Shown: positions 24,650 through 35,225, counted from the first letter of the stretch. The stretch is DNA of 64,000 nt from Hyparrhenia diplandra (GCA_015847255.1 JADLZK010004649.1:2232001-2296000), one strand, 5' to 3'. Program-made: numbers and translations. Notes: generated by a model not told the origin, from the letters alone.

Positions 24650-26715
24650 AAAGATGGCGGGAGGTCGTGGAGGAGGTCGTGGAGGAGGACGACGACGGTC
24701 CCGGCCGGTCGTCGTGCCTTGTCCAAGGTTTACAACCGGGCGAAGACAAGGCCGACGGAGGAGGTGGGGTTCACGGAGGAGGCGGGCTCCTCGTGCCGGG
24801 CGCCACGCCTCCCACGCCCAGGCCGAGGTGGAGCCGGCGGCGACGACGCCGCCCGCGGGGTGGTGGCCGGCCAAGACCGCCGGCGGGGGACGGACGCCGC
24901 GCCGCCGCCGATGCCCGACGGCGGGGAGGCGCGTCACGGTGGCTCGGGCCCCCGGGGGAGTTCGGACTTCGGCGGCAAGAAGGGCGCCCGGGGTCTACTT
25001 GCGAGGCCCCCACACGGCGCCTCGGGCTCCGGTGGGCGACCACCGCCCGTGGTCGCCCAGGGGGGGACCGGGTAAGTACATTTACATGCGTACTTCATTA
25101 GAAAAACTTCATTTTCTTCATTATGCCTACTCGCCAGTGAAACTAATATCATGTCTTCATTATGCGAGAACCGGCTCGTAGTGTCGGGCGGTGACTCACG
25201 CAAGCCCGCCCAGGCATCGTCGGGTTAGTTATGCAAGCGGCACTACCCGGCGTCTGCCACGTCGCGCGGGCATACGGGGCCGGCCATCTTTGGGCGACCT
25301 ACTACCAAGGAGAAGACTCGGACTACACCACAAGGCGGGCGGGTGCTCCGGGAGTTTTGGGTAACTCGCCCTCGCGCACAAAGCCTTTTCTCAATACATC
25401 GCGTTCTTTAAACCATGAATTTGATATCGTCTTTGTATGCGGCACTTCTTCAAATGCGAGGAAGGATATGAGGTGCAAAGCCGCAATGGTGCTTGAGAAC
25501 AAGCGCAAAAAAACCGTCCACCGATATGCTTTCGGATGCAAAGTACCGTGCGATCATAAACTACCATGCAGCGGTCTTGGGTCGAAAGTACTAAAGGAGG
25601 ATGCAAGGAAATGATGTTGACCCGCGAAGCGAGTTCTTGGAGGTACATGAAGCGACACTAATTGCATGCTTGTTTTGAGATTTAATATAGTCAATGTGAA
25701 CTTCTAATGTGACCTTTTTGCATGACTGCAGATGAAGCCGACTTGGTTACGCGGCCATGGGGATTCTTTGGGATCGGATCGTGGACAAGTGGTTCACGGA
25801 GGAGTGGAAGAAGGTGCACGAGCCGAACCGAGACCGGCGTTTGGTCATGGAAGGTCAGTCACACCACCAAGGGCGGTTGAGCCTTAGGAGTACAAAGAGT
25901 TATGGGTAAGCGCTTTTCTTTTGTTAAGCTCAACCTTTTTGTTTCCGGCTCACTAATCCTCTTCCTTTGTTTCTCACGGTGAAGACACATCCAGGCATGA
26001 CTGCGGCGGCCGGGCGGGCCTTACGCATGTCGAAGAAGAACAAGGCCGCCTCGACGTGTCCTATGGCGTCAACGACCCGGCGACGGCGTGCGGCAACTCC
26101 GGTGTGGGCGGCGGATCGTTGAGTACACGGCGGCGACTCGGCGAAGTATGGGGAGGACTACGATCCGGGCGCCCATGACATTGACACGGACGTCGTCATG
26201 TCCACTTTTGGAGGCAAGAAGCACGGGAGGTTGGGCGTCGCCGGCGGCATCATCGGTGACTCCGGCTTGAGACTCTCCGACGTCCGAGCACGGAGGGCGG
26301 ACCGGACCCGCCGATCGCCCGGCGGCTTCCTTGAAGGGAGAGGACGCGCCGTCGGGAGGTGGAGGCCCAAGGCGACAATGGCGGCCAAGTTCGAGGGGAG
26401 CTTACTAGGTTCCTTGCCACGGCAAGGTGGATTGGCTACGCCACTGGGCTCCTAGGGCTCGCCGTTGCACACCGCACTGCCGGCCCGGTTGTGGGTACTC
26501 CCGTGAGTATGATTGCTTTGGTCTCGATTTTTCGTTTCAAATAATCATGTCTAACACCGCAACATCGTCTTCTTTGCGCAAGGCTTCCACTCCAGGATCG
26601 ACGGGGTCGAATCGGCCGGCGGGCAGTGCTCAGGTGTGGAGCAAGGCTTCCCGTCCCCGAACCATCAAGTTCCGCCTTTCGAACATTTCCGCCACCTGCA
26701 TGAACTTGTGAGACT
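24650..26715 (+). pseudogene. second CACTA gene (Transposase_24 / TnpA-like), broken
   Basis: A start near 24654 gives MAGGRGGGRGGGRRRSRP, a basic glycine/arginine-rich N-terminus, followed by GC-rich coding-like sequence and a donor-like 'GGG/GTAAGTAC' near 25072. Further on are SNARKDMRCKAAMVLENK and KKTVHRYAFG (25450-25530). In another frame near 25755 come MGILWDRIVDKWFTEEWK and KVHEPNRDRRLVMEGQSHHQ. These strings match the plant Transposase_24 family (PF03004) found as the second gene of En/Spm elements. It ends near 26711 after ATCMNL. The frame is broken several times and at least one intron is likely. The product is expected to bind the subterminal 'cggtcggcg' motifs. Confidence 0.7.
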
Positions 26716-26759
26716 CCGTGACTTGTTTAGATCATTTGTGGACTTGTTTATCTTGTGAC

Positions 26760-26840
26760 CTTGATGTTGGACTTGTGGACATGTTGTTGGACGTGTGAGA
26801 CTCGATGTTGGACTTGTGGACATGTTGTTGGACGTGTGCA
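26760..26840 (+). repeat. short tandem repeat in the CACTA 3' noncoding region
   Basis: The phrase 'gatgttggacttgtggacatgttgttggacgtgtg' occurs twice, separated by a few bases, just after the stop of the second CACTA gene. It has no coding role. Confidence 0.6.
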
Positions 26841-27633
26841 ACTTATTTATGTGATATATCGTTGTGTTTCATGTGCCGGAGGTGTGATATATTGATATAT
26901 ATATGTTACGTGATTGAATGGATGTGAAATATATTTATATGTGTTTGTTTGTCAAGGGGAAGCGAAAACAAAAAAAATAAATTTTTTTCGTGGCCGCCCG
27001 GCCGTTTTTTGGCAAAAACGGTCGGCGAAGGTGGCTTCGCCGGCCGCAATTACCCCCGGTCGGCGAAGGCTGGGGGAGGGAACCGCCGGGTTCGGCCAAT
27101 TCCCCGCATTCGCCGCCAGATTTCCTTTGCCCGACCGCCGGGTCCATGGGACGGTCGGCGAAGATATTAAAAAAAAAAAAAAAAGTCTTTTTAAGCCGCC
27201 CATCCATAGGGACGGTCGAAGAAATTGTAAAAAAAAAAAAAAAAAAAACTTTGCTTTGCCGCCCCCCGGAGGGGCGGTCGGCGAAGAAATTGAAAAAAAA
27301 AGGATAAAACCTTTGCCTTGGGCCCACCCGCACGGCGGTCGGCGACCTAATTCTCGCCGATCGGCCGGCGGCCGGCTGAAGAATTCATAACGACGTCAAC
27401 TTGACCCCTCCGATTAACGGCGAAGTTTTTTTCGCCGGCCGGTGTTTGGGCGGTCGGCGAAGAGATACGCCGACGGGTGCCATTTTTTGGGCGGTCGGGC
27501 GAATCGTCTTCGCCGACCCAAAATTGCCCGAGCCGCCGCCGACCACTACGGTCGGCGAAGGCTTTCGCCGACCGTTTTGGGTCTTCGCCGACCGTCCCGG
27601 GCGGTCGGCGAAGACCCGCTTCCTGTAGTGAGA

Positions 27634-28986
27634 AGGATGTACACGCATAAAAGAAATAACTGATCCTCATGTACTTTTCGAAATGTCATAATAACTACCA
27701 TTATTAGTAAAAAAAGGAACAATTAGAAATGTACCTGATAAATGTTAACTTTGTTGTGAAATACTGCTATATAACAAAAAAGAAATTATAGTTTTAGGTT
27801 GATGCCCCTGTTTTAGCATTACGCACCATTTAGGTGGTATGCACTTTGCAGCAATAGAATAGTGGATAGCAAGGAAAATCCATCCGCTTTATAACAAACA
27901 AAAAACATCCATTAACAAATAACTAAGTTTATCTATGAAAAATTGCTACTACAGACATTTGTAATTTGACGAAGTAGTAGCTCACCTGTTTTGCGATTAA
28001 ATATATCAGCAACAGATCTGAGAGCAACGAAAATAAATAAAAGTGGATAGCCAAAGCACATCGGGAGATCTGTAGACAAAAAATATATGTACATATAAAT
28101 ATATCAGAATCAGAAAGGTAAAAAGGAAAGAAAAAACAGATCTCAAGTACCGTGAATCCACCAAATCGTGAGGAACTGCAGCATAGGAGAGGAGTACGGG
28201 TGAGGAGAGGAGTTCAGAGATAGAGAGAGGAATGATGCTAAATAGAGAAATGGGAGGAGATAGGACACCTGTTGCGGTCGTCGACGAAACAGGAGGAAGA
28301 AGAAGGCAGTGGCGGCGACAGCTCTGTACTCTTAGGGAGATGAATTTCTGAATCTGAGGGAGTGAGGAGGAGAGAGATTATTTCGGATCTGAAGGAGAGT
28401 AACAGAGAGAGACGGAGGGATTCAAATCAGAGAGAGAGGTGTGAAGGTAGAGAGAGAGGATGGGGAGAAGACTGAGGTGGAAGATGAGTCGGAGACGAGA
28501 GAGGGAGGGAGAGACAGCGAGCGACGGTGGAAAGAGTTTGAAGAGGAGTGCGGGGATCGATGGGAATGAAGGGAGGGAATGGGAGCTGGTGGGACACAAC
28601 AGTGGAACCGGAGCCGGGAATGAGAGGACACGAATCTTGAAGTAGTCTGGACGCACGAGATAAAGGATGGCGGGCCAACCGGTTGGGGCTATGTGATTCC
28701 GACTACGGAGTATACATTAGTTATGGGACCCACACCTTGTGGGTCATGTTGAATGAAAGACAGTACTGTCACCTAAGTGTCATCATTAATTTTCACCACT
28801 AAAATATAATTAGCACTCTTATTTGCCTAACATAGGATTCCTATGTTATGAATTCCTGTGTTCCAAACGGCCAAAAATTTTTATTCCTGTGTTTTGAAAT
28901 CCTGTAGTTTTTCACTTTTCAACATTCCTTATTGATGCGTTTTTTTCTATTCCTGCGTTTTGGATTCCTACGTTCCAAACAGGACC
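27634..28986. other. right arm of the Harbinger-like element, no gene recognised
   Basis: The stretch has AT-rich noncoding sequence to about 28200. It then has a GA-rich block (28200-28640) that on the minus strand reads like a CT-rich leader. Last come 200 bp with repeated 'gtttggaa / ttccaaac' words near the element end. The ORFs across the GA-rich block are low-complexity shadows. No transposase motif was seen. Confidence 0.4.
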
Positions 28987-30297
28987 TCAATATTTCGTCT
29001 CCACCTGCGGCTGGACAGCGTTCATGTGCGTTCATGTGCTGCTCGTCCATCTTTCCGGCTACAACAAGGCAGGGGCGTCTGCCACACGGCTACAACAAGT
29101 GGACGGTCATCGTACGCCTCGAAAAGACGACTCATCAGATCACATGCATGGGTCTGCATCACCGCGACGGTACATCTGCAGACGTTTCAGGCATGTGGCC
29201 ACCAGACCAGACCCCCGGAAAACCACATCACAGACGTGGATTGAGCATAATCAGAGACGCAGAAAATCCACCGGATGAACCATAAATCCACTATATAATG
29301 TGCATTTTAACTACCCAAAACTAGCCATTACAATAGATTTTAATATTTCCACCCTTCTATCTCTTCTCCGTCCCACCCCACCAGACAGATCATGACGACC
29401 AATTTGCTAGATCAACATGCTGAACCTTTCTCCAACATTTTATCTTGGATTCTTTGCAGCATATTTCACCCCGTGAATGTACTTACATGGCAGGCTCAAT
29501 AATTCGCTCTAGGTGGTGTGCCACAGTGCTGCCGTTCCCATCTTGCATTGTCTGCGAAAATGGGCATCGATAGGCTAAACGAGCACAGATCGAAAAGCAC
29601 TGCAAAGCCTACAGTAGCTGTTAGCCCGTGCCAGTCATCTTGAATAGCCCTCGCCCACCATTTATGTTTGGGTTATCCCGTGATTCTTTTTTCTTTGTTC
29701 AGGTGATATATATGCAAATTTCTTTTACAATGGTAGGGGAAGTACCATTGGAACTTTCAGGTACTTTTAAGTTCTCATATTTGTTCTGAACATTGACTTA
29801 AGAAAGATCAGTAGTTAAAAACCTAGCTAAATTGTATTCTTGAAGTTCATCACCCTACACCACTCTCGATTCCTATTCAAAAGGCCGACATATCGGAAAT
29901 GGATGAAAATTGGATATTCATATTTAGGGATGAACGTGGTCGGAAACGATCGGAAGGAGGCCAAATCACTTTCACTTTCATTTTCTTTTCTCGAAAAACG
30001 AAATCAATACGATATTGTCGGAAATGAATGTGCCGCCGATATTAGGAATTTCGAAAACGATATAGTCGGTCAGAAAATATAGCGATAACGGTATCCTCAA
30101 AACGTTAAACACACCAATCTGTAGGAAATGAGAAGAGCCATATAACTTGCAACATCATCATAGTTCTTGATAATGACACAAATAAACGATCATGTTCTTA
30201 GTTGACTTGACATAGCGTAGTGATAAAAACATGAATCATTAGAGTTCCTTCTTAAGTAGAGGTTGCTCCTATATGTGTACAATCCTTGCCATATAGG

Positions 30298-31735
30298 TAG
30301 TGTTTGGTTTGGGGACCAACGGGTTGGGTTAGGTCCAACCCAGTTTTGAGGGTTGGGTTCAACCCCATTTGTGTTTGGTTAAAGTGATGGAGTGATTCCA
30401 GTTATCCGTTTGGTTGGAAGGATTGAGTGAATTGGGATGGATGGTAGTTTACAATTAGAATCGGTAATCGGTTGTGGGACCCAATTGTCATATGCTCAGA
30501 TTATTCTCCTACCATCGTAGGAATGGATCGGATCGAGGTTGGGATCCCGCGGAGGCTATGGAGCTCGCACCCACGGCACGGGAGCTCGCGCGGGCAGCCG
30601 GCAGCGGAGAGGCCGGTCGGCGCCGCCGCCCGAGCACGCTGCGCGCATCAACGGCGGCGGAGGTCACTTCCAGCGCGGCGGCCGACGGCGAGCCCGCGCT
30701 CACGGAGGCGCAACGGTGATGCGGTCGGCCATGAGGCGCGGCGGCGCAACGGCGTCTGACGGTGCGGGAGGGCTTCAGCGGAGGTAGCGCGGTGTAACGG
30801 GCGATTCGCCGACGGCCGCGGACGGCGATCGCGGACGACCGGGCGGACGGGAGCGCGCGAACGGCGATGGCACCCCACCCAGCCAGCCGCGCCGGGCGGA
30901 CGGGAGCGAGAACGGGACCATACGCAAGGTTTTTTACCCGACCGGTCGGCTCAAACCGCCGGCTTCGGTTTTCGATAAACCGAGCGTTTTCGGTTTAGGC
31001 CGCGGCCGAATCGCCCAAATTCAAATTCAAATTTGAATGGGTCGTAACAACGGTTTGCGGCCAGTAAACCGGGCGGTTTGAGCGGTTTTCGAGCGGTTTG
31101 AGCGGTTTACCGAAGCGATGCGGCGGTTTGAACGGTTTTTCAAAATTCAAAATGTAATTTTTTATAAAATGCTAAAAAAAAATTCCTAAAAATACTTCAA
31201 GATTTGTAGAATCCAATGATGTCAAAATTACTTAAATTTGAGTGTGTTTAGTATGTTTTTCGACCTTCATGATTTAATGGGCCTTAATGGGCCTTTTGTT
31301 TATTTTTCTTTTTTTTTTTTTTCAAACTTAGATTTGAAATTTTTTATACCAAACCAACTCCAATTTGACAAATTTTTATACCATTGGCTTCTATAAATCA
31401 TGAACTATTTCATAGAATATTTTCAACATTTTTTTCAAATTTTCAAATTTGAATTTGACGGTTTTTTTTACCGCGATGTAACCCGATCGGGGCGGTAAGT
31501 CCGGTTACCACGGTAAGCCGCGGTTTACCGGTCGATAAAAAAAAAACCGTGACCATACGGCGTCGGCGTGGGTCGGAATGGTTCGCTCTTTTTTTAGGAA
31601 TCCCGTCGACACGCATCCGGAGAGCATATTCTCTATCGAGTCCCAACCCAACCCACGTTGCTTTTCATCCAAACGCGGGCTCACACGGTCGAACCCACAC
31701 CAACCCGCACCAACCCTCAATCCAAAACACAGCAT
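30298..31735. mobile_element. unclassified element nested in the Ac/Ds-like element
   Basis: The left end 'gtagtgtttggtttgggg' and the right end, read inward 'gctgtgttttggattgaggg', are imperfect inverted repeats. 'aacccaaccc'- and 'gggttggg'-type words occur inside both ends. A GC-rich segment (30540-30910) lies within and could be a captured gene piece, but no domain is recognised. The small hAT element at 30925-31551 is inserted in it. Target duplication could not be fixed. Confidence 0.4.
30925..31551. mobile_element. small hAT element, 627 bp, with 8-bp target duplication
   Basis: It starts CAAGGTTTTTTACCCGACCG and ends CCGGTCGATA(A-run)CCGTG, giving inverted termini of the 'CAAGG...CC(g)TG' type. 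Subterminal 'cggtttga' / 'aaaccg' words occur on both sides. The target duplication ACCATACG is perfect (30917-30924 and 31552-31559). The interior is AT-rich with 'aaattcaaatt' words and no coding region. Eight-base duplication and termini indicate a non-autonomous hAT family. Confidence 0.85.
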
Positions 31736-33145
31736 AGTTAGCTTTCAAAAAAATATTTGCCACATGCGCAAGTTTGTTGTGTGTGCCTTTGATTCGGTAA
31801 TTAGCGGCGATAAATTACCGTTTAAATACTGAGAATCGAGTAAACGATTGGAAGAGGGCAAAATTGTTTTCGCTTTTCGTTTCCATTTATTTATACCATT
31901 GTCATTTTCATTTTTTTCAGTTAGCACTTCCATTTCCATTTAGGCATCAAAATCGGAAAAAACTCGAAAATGACTTCGAAAAATGGGAAACTGTCATTTT
32001 CGTTTTCATCCCTATTCATATTCAAGACCTTTTAATATGCATGCATGGATGGATGAAATCCAGCTATATATACTGCGGATTTCTATTTGCACTATCTAGC
32101 TAGTAGGTCATAACTCACAACTTGTATTTTTGCTTGCTCTAATCTTTCATATACACCAGTGAAAGTGATACTTCCATTCTACCGTTGTTGTAGTTGGGCC
32201 TGCTCACTCATTGTCCGGCAACGGCAGGCTCAATAATTCGTCTGAACCAGCCGCTGGACGGTGCATGCATGTGCTTGTGTACGTGCAAGCACTGCCTTTC
32301 AGGTCGTGACTGTAGCATTTCAGCTCGTGATTGTACAGAGCTCAATAAGTTTGCATTGGCTGTGTGCTACACTATTACTAGTTACTAGGCCACTAGGGGC
32401 CATTGCTGCCGTGTCCATCTTTTTGAAAGCATGGGCACCAAAAGCAGTGAGCAGGCCTAGCACTAGGCAGCGTCAGGCATCTTGAATAATCCTCGTCCAT
32501 CTTTTATCCTGTACTTGATTTTTTTCTTTGTTGAGCGGATATGGCATTTTGTTATTGTTTGACTACAAAATTTTTGTAAAGTATACTCTTTTGTATAAAT
32601 TGTTAATTATATATATATACTCTCTATTTGCATGTAGGCCTCCTAGGTTTCCTTCTCAGTTTAAACTTTTAGATTTTGTAGCCTAACTCGACATGTGGAA
32701 ATAAGTCTTTGGCTATTTGTATTCACATGGACAAGGTCATCCATTTTGTACTCTCTACTAAGTTTTGCAATGAAAGTTTAGAGCATGCAAGGCAAGGCTG
32801 CAGGGGTTTTCTAGTCACTTTAATGTGTCTTCACTTCCATGTCAACTGCATGCTTAAATTTGTTGACCGCCACTCCTTCTTTTCTAGGCCCACAAATTAA
32901 GACATCATGGTGCTTAAGGGCCTTCTATTTTGCATTTAACTCTTTGATGATATCAATGATTATTTCCTTAGTCATGTTACTAGCAATCTTTTGTCTCAAG
33001 ACAAATTTCTCAATGATCATATGTCTTGTCATGTATATTTCCACAACTTGATGTATTCCGCAACAAAGAATCTGATGAAACTCATGTAACAATAGACCTT
33101 TTCGGGCTCTAGTTTAGTGACAATATCATGCGCGAGATCTAAGAA

Positions 33146-34185
33146 CACTAATGAAAATGATTTTGTGAGACACCCAAAATACTAACCGTGGCGGGCACTT
33201 CTTTTGACTGTCACGGTTAATGCCCTCATTAACCGTGACGGGCACTTTTTCATTTTACCGACGGGCGGGGTTTGCTCGCCACGGTTAATCGATTTGCCGT
33301 GGCGGGCACATTAAAAGCCCATCACCGAAAATGGCGAAGCCCAATGAGGCCCGATAACTTTCTTGGTATAAATATAAAGACTTAGGGTTTCCAACCATGC
33401 TTATCCAATAAGCGCCCCACTCCTCACCCTGCGGCCCCTCCCCGGTCCCCTCATTGATCTCCCACCGGCCCCTCCCATCGATCTCCCATCGGCGCCCCCT
33501 CCTCCTAGCTTCTCCCATCGGTGCCCCTCCATTGCTCCCATCGGCGCCCTCTTTCTCCCCTCGTCCCCATGGCGTCCCTTCCCTTTCTCCCCTCTCTTGC
33601 CGGTGCCTTGTCCGGAGGCGGATTCGGCGAATCGGAGGCGCACCGGCAAGGGGCGCGGCAGATCCATGGCGAAGCAGCGGACCGAGACTAGGCCTCTTCA
33701 TGCAAGCGATCCATGGTGATCGGAGGATATGACCCTCTTCCTCGATCTCCTTTTGCGGATCCATGGCAAATCCATCCCTCACCCCTCCCTTGCTTTGTGG
33801 ATACTCGATGCATGGTGCATCCATGGCGGATTTGGCGTCACGGGCTCGAAAGCAATGGCCGGTCCGGGCGTGGATCCTCGAGCTACGACCCACCGAAAGC
33901 AAATAATCCACCCACCGAAAGTGGTGAATCCGCCGTGGCGGCGGATCGGGCCACCAAACGGCGGATCCTGGCCGGGGCGGCGCTAAACGGCGGGTTCGGT
34001 GGGTTATCGGGCCGGCAGCAGTGGCCTACCGTGCATTTTTTATTTTTTGTTCATTTTCCGTGGCGGGCATAAAGCGCCCCGCCATAGAAAATCGGGCCGG
34101 ACCTTGAGTAGGTGACGGGCGCTGTGCCCGCCACGAAAATAAAAATCAATATCGCCCATCGTGCAAAATCATTTCGTTACTAGTG
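33146..34185. mobile_element. non-autonomous CACTA miniature, 1040 bp
   Basis: The left terminus is CACTAATGAAAATGATTTTG. The right terminus read inward is CACTAGTAACGAAATGATTT. The target duplication is GAA (33143-33145 and 34186-34188). Subterminal arrays of 'cgtggcgggcac' and its inverse occur in both ends. Joining the flanks restores 'gatctaagaagctcaatacgataagtaggcat', which matches the uninterrupted 'gatctcagaagctcagcttgataagta' of copy 2 (45359-45385) and the third copy near 10325. The GC-rich centre (33410-33900) holds only shadow ORFs, so it depends on a transposase elsewhere. Confidence 0.9.
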
Positions 34186-34456
34186 GAAGCTCAATACGAT
34201 AAGTAGGCATACCAAATCATAACAATCATTCCACTTCCCATATATGATGTCCAATGCTATAGTCTCGTTTGAAGATAGTCCAAAATAATTTTTATTTCTG
34301 TTGAAAACAAAAGTACCATGTACTACCTGGACCATTTTTTTTTTTTTTACCTGTGGAGCAGTTGATAAGATAGAGTTTATCATAGCATGATCTCCCTTTG
34401 TTGACTAGAACTAGAATCAGTCACACAAATGCATGTGGTGTCACTATAGTACGTGA

Positions 34457-34584
34457 TGAGTCATGCATGACTTTTGGCCCCACTAGAAGGTCTAGTTCCT
34501 AAACATTTAGTTTGCGACATCCTTTTTGAAATATTAGGTTTCTTGGCCTAAACTTAGAAAATTTCCCCTCCACCCTCCTATAAG
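34457..34584 (+). promoter_or_regulatory. inhibitor gene 1 promoter: palindromic GCN4/RY block and TATA box
   Basis: At 34457-34472 the sequence TGAGTCATGCATGACT contains a GCN4-like box (TGAGTCA) merged with an RY motif (CATGCATG). Its core AGTCATGCATGACT is a perfect 14-base palindrome. A TATA-like TATAAG lies at 34579-34584, about 100 bases before the start codon. Both are kept in the paralogue. In cereals GCN4-like and RY motifs are typical of seed-expressed genes, so I infer seed-related control. Confidence 0.6.
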
Positions 34585-34679
34585 AAGGCCTCCAGCCTCA
34601 TACAGATAGTTGTAGGAAGAAAATCGAAGCAACAAACTTTGCATTGTGGCCTGTTCTGTTCCCGCCAGGAGAAACAAAG

Positions 34680-35225
34680 ATGAGGCCTGAGGTGATACTT
34701 GGCTTCACTCTAGCTGTTCTCGTCGTCCTCGCAGCTGATCTGCCACTCGGCAAAGGTGACGAATCAACGTGCATATGCTTTCTAAATTTTCGCCAGGATC
34801 ATAACTTATTATACATTTTGACTCAACAACTTGCATGCACACTCTACTCAAAATTTTGACTCAACAACTTGCTGTTTTTTGTGGCCACAGGGGACAAGGA
34901 GGAGGAAGCTGGAGCGGCCGTCGCCGGGGACGCTGCCGGCGCGAGCTCGTGGCCGTGCTGCGACGACTGCAGTTATTGCCTCAGGATGAACCCGCCGAAG
35001 TGCCGGTGCGATGACATTTCGCTGCACGGGTGCCGCCCGGAGTGCAAGAAGTGCGTGAGGTACACGCTCACCGCCGACGACGATGGCATCGAGATGCCGG
35101 CCACCACCACCGCAGGCCGTCCTGGCCCTGTCCGCACCTACCGTTGCGAGGACCTGCTCACAAACTTCTGCGAGCACCGCTGCACGCCGGCGCCGGCGGC
35201 AGCGTTCCTGCGCGAGGCATTCTGA
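34680..35225 (+). CDS. Bowman-Birk type protease inhibitor, copy 1 (two exons)
   Basis: Exon 1 is 34680-34755 (25 codons plus one base) and exon 2 is 34891-35225, with a GT-AG intron (CAAAG/GTGACG, GGCCACAG/GGGAC). The product has 136 residues. Residues 1-19 or so form a hydrophobic signal peptide (MRPEVILGFTLAVLVVLAAD), and a short acidic/alanine stretch follows. The inhibitor domain has 12 cysteines: CCDDCSYC (48-55), the loop CLRMNPPKC (55-63), CRC-type spacing, HGC, PECKKC, then RCEDLLTNFCEHRC near the C-terminus. The PPxC loop defines the family. P1 is Arg57, so trypsin-like enzymes are the expected targets. P2 Leu and P1' Met replace the usual Thr and Ser. Only one PPxC loop is present, as in WIP1-like and single-headed cereal forms. 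The protein is expected to be secreted or vacuolar, acting in defence or seed protein protection. The start is supported by conservation of this Met and the signal peptide in the paralogue; an upstream in-frame Met at 34644 is not needed. Confidence 0.88.

Larger units (their letters stand above)
17747..27630 (+). mobile_element. complete CACTA (En/Spm) DNA transposon, 9884 bp
   Basis: The left terminus is CACTACAGAAACCGGGTC. The right terminus read inward is CACTACAGGAAGCGGGTC, with 16 of 18 positions matching. A perfect 3-bp target duplication AGA flanks it (17744-17746 and 27631-27633). Subterminal regions (about 17770-18360, 19270-19600 and 26990-27620) hold many direct and inverted copies of 'cggtcggcgaag', the usual binding-site arrays for a TnpA-type protein. 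Inside, on the plus strand, lie a decayed TNP2-type transposase gene (about 21097-24540) and a second gene of the Transposase_24 / TnpA kind (about 24650-26715). It is inserted in the Harbinger-like element. Intact TIRs and target duplication suggest recent insertion, yet the coding frames are heavily broken. Confidence 0.92.
10862..28986. mobile_element. large Harbinger-like element, 18.1 kb including a nested CACTA
   Basis: The ends are GGGCGTGTTTGAATTG at the left and, read inward on the minus strand, GGTCCTGTTTGGAACG at the right. Both ends carry a 'GGAATAGAA' phrase further in. The flanks are TCA on both sides (10859-10861 and 28987-28989), a three-base duplication of the PIF/Harbinger kind. 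Joining the flanks recreates the uninterrupted sequence seen in copy 2 near 43155 ('ggggcaggctcaataattcg'). Removing the nested CACTA element leaves about 8.2 kb. CT-rich leader-like sequences occur inside both ends (11330-11620, and on the minus strand 28370-28630). No Harbinger transposase domain was recognised, so the class rests on termini and target duplication only. Confidence 0.55.
29925..32014. mobile_element. Ac/Ds-like hAT element, 2090 bp including nested elements
   Basis: The left end is TAGGGATGAACGTGGTCGGA and the right end is TTTTCGTTTTCATCCCTA. These fit the inverted 'TAGGGATGA' termini of the Ac/Ds group of hAT transposons. A perfect 8-bp target duplication TTCATATT flanks it (29917-29924 and 32015-32022). 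Copy 2 has the corresponding empty site 'ggctattcatattcaagacc' near 44010-44030, a direct confirmation of insertion after duplication. The ends show 'cggaaa' and 'ttcgtttcc'-type subterminal repeats. No Ac-type transposase is seen, so it is a non-autonomous, Ds-like element that later received other insertions. Confidence 0.85.

Noticed and set aside
24588..25203. Overlapping ORFs in five frames
   Set aside because: GC-rich bias keeps many frames open. Only the frame beginning MAGGRGGGRG fits the second CACTA gene.
28370..28678. Several ORFs on both strands in a GA/CT-rich block
   Set aside because: Low-complexity shadows of simple sequence.
33285..34072. 208-codon minus-strand and 119-codon plus-strand ORFs
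   Set aside because: They lie in the GC-rich centre of the CACTA miniature, are glycine/arginine- or proline/serine-rich, and have no domain.
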